NCBI GenBank assembly: GCA_025354965.1
Contig: JANXLW010000487.1
Span: 1 to 5,755 of the forward strand
Reading direction: 5' to 3'
DNA length: 5,755 nucleotides
Source of the DNA: Betaproteobacteria bacterium
Lineage (GTDB): Bacteria > Pseudomonadota > Gammaproteobacteria > Burkholderiales > Burkholderiaceae_C
Shown: in pieces, positions 4,660 through 5,755 of the stretch
Layout of the letters: every line of letters begins with the position of its first letter
Numbering within the stretch: position 1 is the first letter of the stretch
The notes under the pieces: generated by a model
What the model was told of the DNA's origin: nothing
Database searches by the model: none
Seen by the model: the letters and a program-made list of their open reading frames with translations, nothing else
Made by a program: the position numbers and the translations under genes

Positions 4660-5755
4660 ATGGCGCTTTTACAAATTTCAGAACCCGGTCAAACTCCCAG
4701 TCCGCATCAGCGGCGTGTGGCAGTTGGCATTGATCTTGGCACTACTCATTCGCTGGTGGCTTCGGTGCGCAACGGAGTGGCCGAGTGTTTGCCTGACGAC
4801 CTGGGTCGCTTCATAGTGCCGTCGGTTGTGCGTTACCTCGAAGGCGGTGGGCGTCAAATCGGTTATGAGGCCAGAGCGGCATTGGCGCTGGACCCGCAAA
4901 ACACGATCGCCTCTGTCAAGCGTTTCATGGGGCGCGGCGTGGCAGATGTGGTGGGGCACGGCAAGTTGCCCTACCAATTAGTGGCGCACCCCGGGATGCT
5001 TGGGATTCAGACCGTGCAGGGTGAGAAATCGCCAGTCGAGGTGAGTGCCGATATTCTGGCAACTCTGCGCCACCGGGCGGAAGACACTTTTGGCGATGAC
5101 CTGTTTGGCGCTGTCATCACGGTGCCGGCCTATTTTGATGACGCCCAGCGTCAAGCCACCAAAGACGCCGCACAGTTGGCGGGCCTGAATGTGCTGCGCC
5201 TCATCAACGAGCCCACCGCTGCCGCCATCGCTTACGGACTGGACAATGCCAGCGAAGGCGTTTATGCCATTTATGATCTGGGCGGCGGCACTTTTGACAT
5301 CTCGATTTTGCGTCTCACCAAAGGTGTCTTTGAAGTCCTTGCCACCGGTGGCGACTCGGCGCTGGGTGGCGACGACTACGACCGAGCGCTGGCTGATTGG
5401 GTGATGGCTCAGGCCGGTGTTCAGGCCCGAACACCGCAAGACAAGGCAATCGTCATCATTGCCGCGCGCGCCTGCAAGGAAGAGCTCTCGGCGACGCATT
5501 GCGCTGCTTGCCACGCCTGCATTGGCGGTGAGAACGTCAAATTTGAGGTCGTGAACGAACAGTTTGAAAAGCTGACGGCCGAACTGACAAGGCGCACCAT
5601 CCTGGCCGTGCGCAAGACGCTGCGCGACGCCGAGCTGGACACGGACGATGTCAAAGGTGTGGTGATGGTCGGCGGCTCCACCCGGATGCCGCAAATTCGG
5701 CAGGCGGTCGCCAACTACTTCGGTCGGGCACCGCTGACCAATCTCAACCCCGATG
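4660..5755 (+). CDS. hscA: HscA, Hsp70-type chaperone for IscU (3'-truncated by window edge)
   Basis: Specialised Hsp70 whose ATP cycle, stimulated by HscB, acts on the IscU LPPVK motif to drive cluster transfer. The first 365 residues are present with no stop; about 250 more, including the rest of the substrate-binding part, would lie to the right (E. coli 616 aa). The N-terminus MALLQISEPG is the exact HscA signature and fixes the ATG. ATPase motifs: phosphate-1 GIDLGTTHS (23-31), Lys87 in SVKRFMGR, INEPTAAAIAYGLD (182-195), phosphate-2 YDLGGGTFD (205-213), LGGDDYD (235-241) and the adenosine loop VVMVGGSTRMP (334-344). Subdomain IIB carries an unusual set: Cys272, His280, Cys281, Cys284, His285 and Cys287. 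It begins 24 bp after hscB with no recognisable Shine-Dalgarno sequence. The reading frame is continuous, so I see no sign of disruption. Confidence 0.97.
   Translation, partial: MALLQISEPGQTPSPHQRRVAVGIDLGTTHSLVASVRNGVAECLPDDLGRFIVPSVVRYLEGGGRQIGYEARAALALDPQNTIASVKRFMGRGVADVVGHGKLPYQLVAHPGMLGIQTVQGEKSPVEVSADILATLRHRAEDTFGDDLFGAVITVPAYFDDAQRQATKDAAQLAGLNVLRLINEPTAAAIAYGLDNASEGVYAIYDLGGGTFDISILRLTKGVFEVLATGGDSALGGDDYDRALADWVMAQAGVQARTPQDKAIVIIAARACKEELSATHCAACHACIGGENVKFEVVNEQFEKLTAELTRRTILAVRKTLRDAELDTDDVKGVVMVGGSTRMPQIRQAVANYFGRAPLTNLNPD

Noticed and set aside
5509..5514. CAACH in HscA (residues 281-285) matches the CxxCH c-type heme attachment motif.
   Set aside because: HscA is a cytoplasmic chaperone with no signal peptide, whereas c-type heme attachment takes place outside the cytoplasm. 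A five-residue match with two free positions is easily coincidental. The wider cysteine cluster is reported instead.
4978..5694. A 238-codon open frame on the minus strand opposite hscA.
   Set aside because: The plus strand here encodes an unmistakable HscA ATPase domain. Long antisense frames are common opposite GC-biased codons, and the translation shows no recognisable family.

Overview
The window is a compact, single-strand (+) stretch of chromosomal housekeeping genes: the 3' part of uvrB, followed by a canonical ISC iron-sulfur cluster operon in the order iscR-iscS-iscU-iscA-hscB-hscA. The last gene runs off the right edge. Base composition is moderately GC-rich. The protein sequences look betaproteobacterial, most likely Burkholderiales/Comamonadaceae (Rhodoferax- or Polaromonas-like). 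The clues are the UvrB wording around the DESH box, the long C-terminal tail of IscR, IscS wording such as SRSHAWGWEAE, and the GTTHS phosphate loop of HscA. The genus is an inference from remembered family sequences, not from a search.

Layout. Positions 1-1456 encode the C-terminal ~484 residues of UvrB. A 102-bp gap (1457-1558) follows; it shows no convincing terminator and holds a perfect 12-bp palindrome, an extended -10 promoter element and two imperfect type 1 IscR-like operator sites. iscR (1559-2095) is followed after 48 bp by iscS (2144-3364), after 17 bp by iscU (3382-3780), after 1 bp by iscA (3782-4105), with a 4-bp GTGA overlap into hscB (4102-4635), and after 24 bp by hscA (4660 to the end). 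No intergenic gap exceeds 300 bp, and I see no tRNA, rRNA, CRISPR, mobile element or large repeat.

How the genes work together. IscS takes sulfur from cysteine and passes it to the IscU scaffold. IscA is an A-type iron-sulfur carrier or assembly factor. HscB (J-protein) brings cluster-loaded IscU to HscA (specialised Hsp70), which drives cluster release by ATP hydrolysis. IscR, itself a probable Fe-S protein, senses cluster status and would repress the operon through the sites at its own promoter. Ferredoxin (fdx), and possibly iscX, would be expected just beyond the right edge. UvrB is functionally separate (nucleotide excision repair).

This is an ordinary, intact housekeeping locus, not a new system. 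The points that deserve a second look are a cysteine/histidine cluster in the ATPase domain of HscA, the operator architecture ahead of iscR including a palindrome with IscR-like half-sites, and a one-residue change in the spacing of the IscR cluster ligands.
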